Of a stretch of 47,858 bases of DNA, positions 24,300 to 32,402 are shown piece after piece. The DNA is from Streptomyces xiaopingdaonensis (GTDB lineage Bacteria; Actinomycetota; Actinomycetes; Streptomycetales; Streptomycetaceae): NCBI RefSeq assembly GCF_000262345.1, contig NZ_AJTQ01000374.1, forward strand, positions 1 to 47,858, in the 5' to 3' direction. Positions within the stretch are counted from its first letter, which is position 1; each line of letters opens with the position of its first letter. Made by a program: the position numbers and the translations under genes. Under the pieces are notes generated by a model. The model saw nothing but the letters and a program-made list of their open reading frames with translations, was not told the origin of the DNA and ran no database searches.

Positions 24300-25940
24300 T
24301 TACCTGGTCGGCAGCTTGACCGGCGGGGTGAAGGGGGTCTTCATCGGGCCGAGCGCAGCGAGGTCCACCTCGACGAGGGAGGGGCCGCCGGCCGCCGTCG
24401 CCTCCGCGAGGACGCCTGCCGCCTCGTCCTCCGCCGCGATCCGCGCGTACGGCAGACCGCATGCCTCGGCGAGCCGGCGGAAGTCGGGGGTCGCGAGGTC
24501 GACGCCCGAGCGGCGGTCGAAGTACCGGTCCTGCATGTTGCGCAGCACGCCGTAGCCGCCGTCGTTGAAGACGAGGACGGTGAGCCGGGCGCCCGTCTGC
24601 GCGAGGGTGAGCAGTTCGCCGAGGTGGACGGCGAGTCCGCCGTCCCCGACGAGCGCCACCGCGGGCTCCTCGGGCCGCGAGAGCGCCGCGCCGATCGCCA
24701 TGCCGAGGCCCTGGCCGATGCCTCCCCCGCGGGGGAAGACGTTGGCGCGCGGGTCGTGGATCGGCAGCAGCCGGTTGCCCCAGCTCGACGAGGGGATGGT
24801 GACGTCACGCGCGACGACGGCGCCGCGCGGCAGCGCGGCGGCGAGCGCGTCGCAGACGGCGGCCTGCGGCCCGATGCCTTCGCGCAGCTCGGCGCGGACG
24901 CGCCGGCGCACGGCGGCGACTCGCGCGGGCCACTCGGTCTCGGTCGCCGAACCCGTCGTGCTCAGCCGCGCGTTGAGGGCGCCGAGGACGTCCGCCGCGT
25001 GCCCGTGGAGCGGGTGTCCCGTCGGGTACGCGCGGCCGAGCGCCTCGGCGTCGGCGTCGATCTGGAGGTGCTGCTCGGGGAGGGAAAGGCTGTAGTCGGC
25101 CGTCTCGTTGGAGCGGAAGTGCGTGCCGACGCTGAGCAACACGTCGCATTCGGCGAGGAGTTCGCGTCCTCCGGCGGAGGTGGCGAAGTTGCCGACGACG
25201 CGCCCGTCGTCCTCGGGTACGGCGCCGCGGCCGGAGTTGGAGGTGAGGAGTCCCGCACCGGTGGCGTCGAGGAGGGCCGCGAGTTCGTCCCGCGCCCGGG
25301 TGGCTCCGCCTCCCGCCCAGATCAGCGGGCGTCGCGCCGCGGCCAGCACGGCGGCGGCGGCGTCGATTCGGGCGTCCGTCGGCATCGGGCGCGCATGCGC
25401 GGGCGGGGCGGCGCCGTCGTCGGTCTGCTCGGCGTACTGGAGGTCGATCGGCCACTCGACGCTCGCGGGGCCGCCCGGTGCGGCGAGCGCCTCGTGGGCC
25501 GCCGTCCGCAGGATGCGGCCGGCCGACGCCGTGTCCGGCACCGTCGCCGCGTACGCGGAGACGGCGTCGAGCATGCCGAGTTGGTCCTTGGTCTCGTGGA
25601 TGTAGCCGCGCCCGCGGCCGAGGTGCCCGCTGTCGATCTGCCCGGTGACGTGGAGCACCGCCGTGCCCGCGCTGAGCGCCTCGACGAGCGCGCCCGCCGC
25701 GTTGCCCGCACCGGTGCCGGTCGAGGTGAGCGCGCAGCCGAGGGTGCCGCGGGCCCGCCCGTACGCGTCGGCGGCGTTGACGGCGCTCGCCTCGTGGCGC
25801 ACGGGGACGAACCGCAGCTCCCTGTCGACCGCTTCGACGAGCGGCAGGTTGTGGACGCTGACGATGCCGAAGACGGTGTCGACGCCGAGCGCGCGCAGCG
25901 TCGCGACGAGCAGGTCGCCGCCGTTCCTGTGGTTGAACAC
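24300..25940 (-). CDS. Thiamine diphosphate-dependent enzyme (acetolactate synthase-like)
   Basis: ThDP enzyme of 546 aa with the three-domain plan of the acetolactate synthase/benzoylformate decarboxylase superfamily. The catalytic Glu is in RHEASAVNAADAYGR near residue 50. The central domain runs from about 185 to 315. The ThDP/Mg site is the GDG-to-N motif VGDGGLAVHLGELLTLAQTG with VFNDGGYGVL following. No close functional class is evident. In this operon it could decarboxylate a 2-oxo acid made after ring cleavage, giving an aldehyde for the aldehyde dehydrogenase; that is inference. A lyase or carboligase is possible. It is encoded 36 nt downstream of the atypical SDR. Confidence 0.88.
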   Translation of the reverse strand: MFNHRNGGDLLVATLRALGVDTVFGIVSVHNLPLVEAVDRELRFVPVRHEASAVNAADAYGRARGTLGCALTSTGTGAGNAAGALVEALSAGTAVLHVTGQIDSGHLGRGRGYIHETKDQLGMLDAVSAYAATVPDTASAGRILRTAAHEALAAPGGPASVEWPIDLQYAEQTDDGAAPPAHARPMPTDARIDAAAAVLAAARRPLIWAGGGATRARDELAALLDATGAGLLTSNSGRGAVPEDDGRVVGNFATSAGGRELLAECDVLLSVGTHFRSNETADYSLSLPEQHLQIDADAEALGRAYPTGHPLHGHAADVLGALNARLSTTGSATETEWPARVAAVRRRVRAELREGIGPQAAVCDALAAALPRGAVVARDVTIPSSSWGNRLLPIHDPRANVFPRGGGIGQGLGMAIGAALSRPEEPAVALVGDGGLAVHLGELLTLAQTGARLTVLVFNDGGYGVLRNMQDRYFDRRSGVDLATPDFRRLAEACGLPYARIAAEDEAAGVLAEATAAGGPSLVEVDLAALGPMKTPFTPPVKLPTR

Positions 25941-25976
25941 TTCTTCTCCGAGGGGAGTTCGAGGGGTGGGCGTCGC

Positions 25977-26765
25977 TCAGCCGACGGAGCGGCCCACCCC
26001 GCCGCAGACGTCGAGGCTGGTGCCCGTGGTGTAGGAGGCGCGCGGGGAGAGGAGGGAGACGACGGCGTAGGCGACCTCCTCGGCGCGGCCGAGCCGCCCG
26101 AGGGCGACGCCGCGGTCGGCCGCGAGCTCCGCCTGCCACTCGTCGTAGCTCAACGGGCTTCCGGAGTCCGCGTAGCGGCGCGTCCACTGGCCGGTGTCGA
26201 TGAGGCCGAGGCAGACGGAGTTGACCCGCACTCCGTCCGAAGCGAGTTCCCTGGAGAGCGACTTGGAAAGGTTGAGGATGCCGGCCCGCGCGGCCGAGGT
26301 GGTGATGAGCCGCGTCTCCGGCTGCTTGGCGAGGACGGCGTTGATGTTGACGACGGCGGCCGCGTCGGAGCGACGCAGCAGCGGCAGCGCCGCGTTGAGC
26401 GGGTTGAGGACGCCGGAGAACTTCAGGTCCAGTTCGTCGCGCCAGTCCTCGGGGGTGGCCTCGGCGAACGGCTTCATCCGCGACGAGCCCGCGTTGTTGA
26501 CGAGCCCGTCGAGCCCGCCGAACTCCTCGGCCGCACGCTGCGTGAACTGCTGCACCGCGGCCTCGTCGCGCACGTCGCACACCTGCGTGTACAACCGTCC
26601 GCCCTCGCCGGCGAGTTGACTCGCCGCCTCGGCGAGCCGCTCGGCGTCGCGCCCGCAGGTGGCGACATCGGCGCCCTCGGCGAGCAGGGCGCGCACCGTG
26701 GCGAGGCCGACGCCCGAACTGCCGCCGGTCACGAGGTAGGCGCGCCCGGAGAGGCCGAGGTCCAT
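25977..26765 (-). CDS. Short-chain dehydrogenase/reductase lacking the Ser-Tyr-Lys triad
   Basis: SDR-fold protein of 262 aa with an intact cofactor site (VTGGSSGVGLATVRALLAEG, residues 12-31) and the structural NNAGSS motif. The catalytic region reads VVNINAVLAKQPETRLITTS then AARAGILNLSKSLS: the usual Ser is Ala, the Tyr of YxxxK is Thr, and the Lys is Arg. The C-terminal VNSVCLGLIDTGQWTRRYAD is family-like. The ATG at 26765 has AGGAG upstream. It may have lost classical oxidoreductase chemistry or use another acid-base group; its retention in a tight operon argues that it is functional. It sits directly after a canonical SDR. Confidence 0.88.
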   Translation of the reverse strand: MDLGLSGRAYLVTGGSSGVGLATVRALLAEGADVATCGRDAERLAEAASQLAGEGGRLYTQVCDVRDEAAVQQFTQRAAEEFGGLDGLVNNAGSSRMKPFAEATPEDWRDELDLKFSGVLNPLNAALPLLRRSDAAAVVNINAVLAKQPETRLITTSAARAGILNLSKSLSRELASDGVRVNSVCLGLIDTGQWTRRYADSGSPLSYDEWQAELAADRGVALGRLGRAEEVAYAVVSLLSPRASYTTGTSLDVCGGVGRSVG

Positions 26766-26812
26766 ATCGAACTCCTGTGGTCGTCGACGCGTCGGCCGTG
26801 CCGGGCGGCGCG

Positions 26813-27562
26813 TCAGTGCATGGTGAACCCGCCGTTGACGGCGAGGACTTGGCCGGTGAGGTAGCCGGACTCGGGCCCGAGGAGGAAGGCGATGAGGCCG
26901 ACGAGGTCCTCCGGCTGCTGCGGACGGGAGATCGCCCGGTTGAGGCGGTACAGCTCGTGCCGCTCCGCCGGGACGGTCTCGGTCGCCTCGCACTCGGTGA
27001 GCCCCGGCGCGACGGCGTTGACCGTGATGCCCGCGTCCCCCGTCTCGCGCGCCATCGCGCGGGTGAGGGAGATGACGGCGCCCTTGGCCGCGACGTAGTG
27101 CGCGAGCCGCGGGGAGCCGTAAAGGGCCGCGTCGGAGGCGAGGTTGACGATCCTGCCGCCGCCCGCCGCTCTCAACTGCGCGAGCAGCGCCCGCGACACG
27201 AGCCAGGGTCCGCGCGCGTTCACGGCCATCAGCCGGTCCCACTCGGCGACGTCGATCTCGTGGAACTGCTTGCCGCCCACCCCGTTGGCGAGCGCCGCGT
27301 TGTTCACGACGGCGTGCAACGGGCCCAACCGACCGACGGCGGCGGCGAGTCCGGCCACCGACTCCGGGTCGGCGACGTCGCACCGCACGAAGTGCGCTGC
27401 GGCGCCCCGCCCACGGAGCCGCGCCGCCGCGGACTCGCCCCGCTCGGCGTCGAGTTCGGCGACGACGACACGGTGTCCTTCGTCACCGGCGCGCTCCGCC
27501 ACGGCGTAACCGAGGCCGCGTCCCGCGCCGGTGACGACGACCGTCCGTGGTGTGCGCTCCAT
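26813..27562 (-). CDS. Short-chain dehydrogenase/reductase, canonical
   Basis: NAD(P)-dependent alcohol/diol dehydrogenase of 249 aa. The glycine-rich site VVVTGAGRGLGYAVAE, the acidic VAELDAERG after strand 2 that suggests NAD preference, NNAAL, the catalytic Ser in VNLASDAALYG and the YVAAK motif are all intact. The ending GYLTGQVLAVNGGFTMH is typical of FabG-like members. In a ring-hydroxylation operon it could oxidise a dihydrodiol or another alcohol intermediate. Its ATG overlaps the cupin stop by one base, so the two are translationally coupled. Confidence 0.92.
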   Translation of the reverse strand: MERTPRTVVVTGAGRGLGYAVAERAGDEGHRVVVAELDAERGESAAARLRGRGAAAHFVRCDVADPESVAGLAAAVGRLGPLHAVVNNAALANGVGGKQFHEIDVAEWDRLMAVNARGPWLVSRALLAQLRAAGGGRIVNLASDAALYGSPRLAHYVAAKGAVISLTRAMARETGDAGITVNAVAPGLTECEATETVPAERHELYRLNRAISRPQQPEDLVGLIAFLLGPESGYLTGQVLAVNGGFTMH

Positions 27563-28083
27563 CAGTCGCGGGTGACGCCGTGCATCGGCGAGTGCTCGGG
27601 GTACGTCGGCACCTGGGGCTTCCGGGTGCCGATGACGACGCAGAAGAGCGCGTCGGTCTCGCCCTCGTTCTTGAGGCTGCGCGCCACCCCGGCCGGAACG
27701 ACGATCATGTCGCGGTAGCCGAGCGTGCGGTACTCCGCCTCCTGAGAGCCGCGGTGGATGCCCACCCGCACCTCGCCCTCCAGGACGAAGAACGCCTCTT
27801 CGACGTCGTGGTGGGTGTGCTCGGGGCCCTCGGCGCCGGGCGGCAGCAGCATGTTGGAGAAGGTGAAGCCGCCCGAGGGCAGGATGTGGTTGTCGCCGTC
27901 GTGGTTGCCGGTGGCGCCGGAGCCGACGTAGCGGATCTGGGCGCGGCGGTACTGCTCGCCGGCCTTCGCCTGGAAGGCGAGGGTGTCCCAGTCGGGCTCG
28001 CGCGAGTCCTTGGTGGCGATGAGTCCGTCGGTGTACTCGGCGAGGTCGCCGCCGTTCTCGTACTCGGTGGTGGTGATGGGCAC
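27562..28083 (-). CDS. Cupin-domain protein
   Basis: Single-cupin protein of 173 aa. Motif 1 is clear in GPEHTHHDVEEAFFVLEGEV (His residues and Glu as likely metal ligands), followed by motif 2 around YRDMIVVPAGVARSLKN. It has an N-terminal extension of roughly 85 residues before the barrel core. Cupins of this kind include dioxygenases, isomerases and decarboxylases, and I cannot choose among them. Co-translation with the downstream SDR (1-nt overlap) places it in the pathway, perhaps acting on a ring-cleavage product. Confidence 0.85.
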   Translation of the reverse strand: MPITTTEYENGGDLAEYTDGLIATKDSREPDWDTLAFQAKAGEQYRRAQIRYVGSGATGNHDGDNHILPSGGFTFSNMLLPPGAEGPEHTHHDVEEAFFVLEGEVRVGIHRGSQEAEYRTLGYRDMIVVPAGVARSLKNEGETDALFCVVIGTRKPQVPTYPEHSPMHGVTRD

Positions 28084-28129
28084 GGGGTGCTCCTTCTCTC
28101 TCGTCGGTCGGTTGCTCGGGGCGGTCTGC

Positions 28130-29005
28130 TCAGGGGCCGGTTTCGGGCTCCGGCATCCCGCTGAACTCGGGGATCAGTGCCGCGATCCGCAAGTGGGAGA
28201 GGACCCAGTCGTTGAAGGCTCGGGGCCGCTCCTGGTTGGCGAGGTGTCCTGCGCCGTTGACGACGACGTAGGCGGACTTGTGGACGGCGCCCGCGATCCG
28301 CTGGCTCGCCCCGAGACCCGTGACCCGGTCCTCGGAGCCGCACAGCACCAGCACGGGCACGGTGAGCGCGCCGATCTCGCCGGCGAGGTCGGTCGCCGCC
28401 ATCGACTCCGCCGCGTACGCGTAGCCGGGCAGCCGGACCGACTCGGCCATGGTGTCGACGACGTGCCGCACCAGCTCGGCCGGAGCCGCGTCGGAGAGCA
28501 GCCGGGGCGCGCGCTGCTCGGCGAAGGCCCTCGGACCCAACTCTTCGAGCTGCGCAGCTCGTTGACGCATCCCCTCGGCCTTCTCCGGCTCCGCCCCGGA
28601 GCCGACGGAACTGTCCGCGACGACCAGTCCGTCGACCAACTCCGGGTGGCGCAGGGCGAGTCGCTGGGCCACGACGCCGCCCCAGGAGACCCCGAGGACG
28701 TGCGCCGAGTCCGCCCGCGAGGCGATGAGCGCCGCCGCGGTGTCGGCGAACCCGTCGAGGTCCAGGGGGACTCGGGGGTCGGCGGAGCGTGCGTAGCCGG
28801 GAGCATCCCAGGCGAGTACGCGCATCCGGTCGCCGAACGCCTCCAACTGCGGTGCGAACGAGGCCGAGGAGGAGCCGATGCCGTGCAGGCAGAGCAGCAG
28901 CGGGCCTTCGTCGCCCGCCTCCTCCAGGTGGAGCCCCGCGATGTCGTAGGGCGCGTCGCTCCGCGCCGCCGATCCGTCCAACGTGCCGTCCTCCTCCGCG
29001 TTCAC
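28130..29005 (-). CDS. Alpha/beta-hydrolase (candidate meta-cleavage product hydrolase)
   Basis: Cytosolic serine hydrolase of 291 aa. The oxyanion-side motif LCLHGIGSSSASF, the nucleophile elbow GVSWGGVVAQ, the acid region VLVLCGSEDRVTG and the histidine in NGAGHLANQERP make a complete catalytic machine with a cap in between. The GTG start at 29005 overlaps the stop of the preceding gene by 4 nt. Beside an extradiol-type dioxygenase, a C-C bond hydrolase like BphD or XylF is the natural reading, but other esterases share these motifs. Confidence 0.88.
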   Translation of the reverse strand: MNAEEDGTLDGSAARSDAPYDIAGLHLEEAGDEGPLLLCLHGIGSSSASFAPQLEAFGDRMRVLAWDAPGYARSADPRVPLDLDGFADTAAALIASRADSAHVLGVSWGGVVAQRLALRHPELVDGLVVADSSVGSGAEPEKAEGMRQRAAQLEELGPRAFAEQRAPRLLSDAAPAELVRHVVDTMAESVRLPGYAYAAESMAATDLAGEIGALTVPVLVLCGSEDRVTGLGASQRIAGAVHKSAYVVVNGAGHLANQERPRAFNDWVLSHLRIAALIPEFSGMPEPETGP

Positions 29006-29832
29006 AGGACCCGCCCCCCGCCGCCCGCGAGCACTCCGAGGCTGCGCAGCACGGCGTACGGGACGACGCTGCTCGTCGCGGGGTTGCCGCGGTCGGGTTC
29101 GTGCTCCATCTCGAAGCGGTAGCGGCCCATCGGGCCCGTCGCCTCGATGACGTGCCTCGTGCGCACCGCACCCGGGTCGGCGACGACGCGCACCCGCACC
29201 CGCTCCGGATCGCCCACGGCGACGGCGACGGTCGCGGCCACGTTGGTCGACTTGGGGAACTTCGCCGGCACGTCGAGCGCCGTGCCGCGCATCAGCTCGA
29301 CGGGGCCCGTCGCGTCGTCGAGCCGTGCGGTCAACTCCGCGTCCATCCAGGACTGTCGGAGGGTTCCGGGAAGCTTCGTCGTGGTCAGCTCGAGGTGCTC
29401 CAGCGGGCCGAGCGCCGTCACCGCCTGGAGCAGGTCGAGTCCGCCGACGGCGCCCGCGGTGAAGTGCACGCGCCCGGGCCCGGCCCGCCGCAGCCGCTCG
29501 GTGAGCGCGCGGTCCGTCAGCGCGCCCGTGGAGACGACGAGCAGATCGGCGCCCGAGCGCAGGACGCGCTCGCCCCATTCGCGGACCACGGCCTGCCCCG
29601 CCGCCTCGACCAGCAGGTCGCACTCGTCCAGCGCCTCGGCGAACGGGAGTTGGGGCACCGGGAGCGTCTCGCCGCGCGGCCGGTTGTCGACGACGCAGGC
29701 CAACTCCGCGCCGGGCACCTCCCCTTCGGAGAGCCCCCGGCCCACCACCCGTCCGATGGCGCCCCAGCCGATGAGCCCCACGCGCCGCACACCGGCCCGC
29801 CCGACGTCCTCGGCGGCCTCCGGCGCGCTCAT
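29002..29832 (-). CDS. L-aspartate dehydrogenase-like protein
   Basis: NAD(P)-binding protein of 276 aa resembling NadX-type aspartate dehydrogenase. It shows VGLIGWGAIGRVVGRGL at the cofactor site, the family motif FPKSTNVAATVAVA, and the C-terminal RGNPATSSVVPYAVLRSL. The classical reaction is reversible oxidation of aspartate to oxaloacetate and ammonia via iminoaspartate. No NAD-biosynthesis genes (nadA, nadC) are nearby. Overlaps of 4 nt with genes on both sides put it in the ring-cleavage operon, so its real substrate may be a pathway amino or oxo acid. That reassignment is inference. Confidence 0.85.
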   Translation of the reverse strand: MSAPEAAEDVGRAGVRRVGLIGWGAIGRVVGRGLSEGEVPGAELACVVDNRPRGETLPVPQLPFAEALDECDLLVEAAGQAVVREWGERVLRSGADLLVVSTGALTDRALTERLRRAGPGRVHFTAGAVGGLDLLQAVTALGPLEHLELTTTKLPGTLRQSWMDAELTARLDDATGPVELMRGTALDVPAKFPKSTNVAATVAVAVGDPERVRVRVVADPGAVRTRHVIEATGPMGRYRFEMEHEPDRGNPATSSVVPYAVLRSLGVLAGGGGRVL

Positions 29833-30800
29833 GCCCGCACCCCCGAACGCCCGCCGAGCGCCGACGGTTCGACGCCGTCCGCGAGCGGCCCCGGGTCGGG
29901 AGAGCCCGCCATGTGCGAGCGGATCTCGGGCGACGGCGGTCCCGCCGTGCCCCACAGGTCGGAGAGCTCGGGCGTGCGCCGCCAGACGCGGCAGATCCAG
30001 GTGTCCTCGACGATCTGCGCGACGTCCGAGGTGTATTCGCAGACGAGCCCCGACGGGTCGGTGAAGTACGAGAACGTGTTGTTGCCCGGACCGTGCCGCC
30101 CCGGGCCCCACTTCGGCACCACGCCGTGGTGGCGGAGGCGTCCGAGGCCGCGCATGAAGTGGTCGACCGAACTCATCTCGTACGCCACGTGGTTGAGCGA
30201 CGCCCACTCCGCCTGGTTGAAGGCGATGGAGTGGTGGTCGGCGTTGCACCTCAGGAACGCCATCTGGTGCTCGGACCAGTCCGAGACGCGCATCCCGAGG
30301 ACGTCGCGGTAGAAGGCGACGGAGGCGTCGATGTCGGCCGTGTTGAGGACGGTGTGCGTGACGCCGACGGGCAGCGCCTCCTCGCGCCCGCGGGGCGGAA
30401 CGGCCCAGGTCTCGGCGCTCAGTTCGACGAGCCGGCCCTCCGGGTCGGCGAACCGCAACCCGTACCCGCCGCCCACCTGGTCGAGCGGTCCGGGCTCGGT
30501 CACCGGGACGATGCCGCGCGAAAGGAGGCGCCGCGCGGCCTCGTCCACCTCGGCGGGCGTGGCGACGGCGAAGCTGAGCCGGCCGAGCGCGGTGCGGTCG
30601 GCCTCGGTGAGCTGGAGGACGTGGTGCTGCTCGTTGGTGCCGCGCAGCCAGCTCGCCCCCCGTTCGGCCTCGACGACCTCCAGGCCCCACACCTCCGAGT
30701 AGAAGTCGGCGGCGGCGCCGAACTGCGTGGTGCGCAGCTCGACGGAGCGCAGGGCGCGCAGCCGGGCCACCGGTGCGCTGGGTGCGGCGGGTTGCTCCAT
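29829..30800 (-). CDS. Extradiol ring-cleavage dioxygenase, two-domain VOC type
   Basis: Protein of 323 aa with two vicinal-oxygen-chelate modules, the arrangement of catechol 2,3-dioxygenase and BphC. The catalytic module is C-terminal, with likely metal ligands His in VTHTVLNTADID, His in LNHVAYEMSSVDHF and Glu in GLVCEYTSD. The latter follows YFTDPSG, close to the family Y-x-x-D-P-x-G-x-x-x-E signature. It should open a catechol-type ring next to the diol. The ATG at 30800 with GGAGAG upstream is preferred to a TTG four codons earlier. A C-terminal tail of about 40 residues beyond the fold is unusual. Confidence 0.88.
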   Translation of the reverse strand: MEQPAAPSAPVARLRALRSVELRTTQFGAAADFYSEVWGLEVVEAERGASWLRGTNEQHHVLQLTEADRTALGRLSFAVATPAEVDEAARRLLSRGIVPVTEPGPLDQVGGGYGLRFADPEGRLVELSAETWAVPPRGREEALPVGVTHTVLNTADIDASVAFYRDVLGMRVSDWSEHQMAFLRCNADHHSIAFNQAEWASLNHVAYEMSSVDHFMRGLGRLRHHGVVPKWGPGRHGPGNNTFSYFTDPSGLVCEYTSDVAQIVEDTWICRVWRRTPELSDLWGTAGPPSPEIRSHMAGSPDPGPLADGVEPSALGGRSGVRA

Positions 30801-30852
30801 TGCTCTCTCCAACCTCGCGTTTCTCAGGGGCTCCTGGCTCGGCGGTCTCCTG

Positions 30853-32340
30853 CTACCGCGCCCAGGGGAGCGGCGATTCTCCGGTGCCCCAGTAGAGGGC
30901 CTTCTGGCGCTGGTAGGCCCGGACGGCGTCGCGGCCCTTGTCCCTGCCGAGGCCGCTCTCCTTCATGCCGCCGAACGGCGTGGCGATGCTGAACTGCTTG
31001 TAGGTGTTGATCCACACCGTCCCCGCCTCCATCCGGCGGGCCACCCGCCACGCTCTCCGCGCGTCTCGCGTCCACAGGCCGCAGGCGAGGCCGTACACGG
31101 TGTCGTTGGCCTGCGCGACGAGGTCGTCCTCGCCGTCGAAGGGGAGGGCGACGAGGACGGGCCCGAAGATCTCCTCCTGGCAGGTGCGGGACGAGTTGGG
31201 GAGGCCGTCGAGGACGGTCGGCAGGTAGTACGCGCCGTCCTCGTACCGCGGCCCCTCCGGGACACCGCCGCCGCAGAGCACCCTGGCCCCCTCCGAGCGC
31301 GCGAGGTCGACGTACGCGGCGACCGCGTCCCGGTGCCTGCGGTGCACGAGCGGGGCGACCTGCGTCGCAGGGTCGGTGCCCGGGCCGATCCGCAACTTCC
31401 GGGTGCGCTCGACGAGTTCGCCGAGGAACTCGTCGTAGAGCGACCGCGCGACGAAGAGCCGCGAACCGGCCACGCACGCCTGCCCGGACGAGGAGAAGAT
31501 GCCGTACTCCACGCCGGCGAGGGCCTGTTCGACGTCGGCGTCGTCGAAGACGACGGTCGGCGACTTGCCGCCGAGTTCCAACGTCACCGGCATGACCTTC
31601 TCCGCCGCCGCGTGTCCGATGGCCCGCCCGGTGCGGGTGCCGCCGGTGAACGACACCTTCCCCACCCGCGGATGCCGCACGAGCGCGTCGCCGATGACGC
31701 GGCCGGGCCCGGGGAGGACCGAGACCAGCCCGGCCGGGAGGCCCTGTTCGGCGAGCGCGGTGGTGATGAGGCGCCCCAGCGCGAGCGAGACGAGCGGCGT
31801 CCATTCGGCGGGCTTGAGGACGACGGCGTTCCCCGCCGCGAGTGCCGGCGCGATCTTCTGCGCGTCGCTGGCGATCGGGGAGTTCCACGGGGTGATGGCG
31901 CCGACGACGCCGTAGGGCTCGTAGACGTTCATCGTCAGGTAGGCCCCGCGGGAGGGCGTCACCTCGGCCTCGGCGGTCTCGACCGCAGAGCCCATGTAGC
32001 GGAAGGTGCCCGCCGCGCTGTGCACGAGGGCACCGGTCTCGGCGAGGGTCTTGCCGGTGTCGGCGGTCTGGAGCGCGGCGAGGCGGGCCGCGTTCTCCTC
32101 GACGAGGTCGCCGATGCGGCGGAGCAACGCGGCCCGCTGGTGCGGGAGTTGGTCGCGCCATGCGGGTTCGGCCGCGGCGCGGGCGCCGCCCTCGGCCGCC
32201 TCCTCGATCTGCGCGGCGGTCGCGGCGTGGACGGTGGTGAGGACGCGGCCGTCGGACGGGTCGACCGTCTCGATCGGCGCCCCTGCTCCGCGCCGCCACT
32301 CCCCCGCGATGAGCACTTCGTCCGCGGGGAGCTGCACCAT
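30853..32340 (-). CDS. Aldehyde dehydrogenase
   Basis: NAD(P)-dependent aldehyde dehydrogenase of 495 aa. Key elements: the catalytic Asn region ITPWNSPIASDAQKIAPALA, the cofactor part VLKPAEWTPL, SFTGGTRTGRAIG, the general base Glu in ELGGKSP, the nucleophile Cys in SSGQACVAGSRL near residue 294, and the late EEIFGPVL. The ATG at 32340 has AGGAGG six bases upstream. It is the first gene of the eleven-gene operon, directly behind a promoter overlapped by the palindromic operator. It probably oxidises a semialdehyde or aldehyde released after ring cleavage or decarboxylation. Confidence 0.95.
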   Translation of the reverse strand: MVQLPADEVLIAGEWRRGAGAPIETVDPSDGRVLTTVHAATAAQIEEAAEGGARAAAEPAWRDQLPHQRAALLRRIGDLVEENAARLAALQTADTGKTLAETGALVHSAAGTFRYMGSAVETAEAEVTPSRGAYLTMNVYEPYGVVGAITPWNSPIASDAQKIAPALAAGNAVVLKPAEWTPLVSLALGRLITTALAEQGLPAGLVSVLPGPGRVIGDALVRHPRVGKVSFTGGTRTGRAIGHAAAEKVMPVTLELGGKSPTVVFDDADVEQALAGVEYGIFSSSGQACVAGSRLFVARSLYDEFLGELVERTRKLRIGPGTDPATQVAPLVHRRHRDAVAAYVDLARSEGARVLCGGGVPEGPRYEDGAYYLPTVLDGLPNSSRTCQEEIFGPVLVALPFDGEDDLVAQANDTVYGLACGLWTRDARRAWRVARRMEAGTVWINTYKQFSIATPFGGMKESGLGRDKGRDAVRAYQRQKALYWGTGESPLPWAR

Positions 32341-32402
32341 CGTTGGCCTCCTGCCGGCCGGTCGCCGGGCCGTGTGCGGCCCGTTGTCGAGCAAGTGCCA
32401 AA

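Noticed and set aside
24624..26864. 746-codon plus-strand open frame across the ThDP and SDR genes
   Set aside because: Opposite to three genes with clear motifs; a GC-rich mirror frame.
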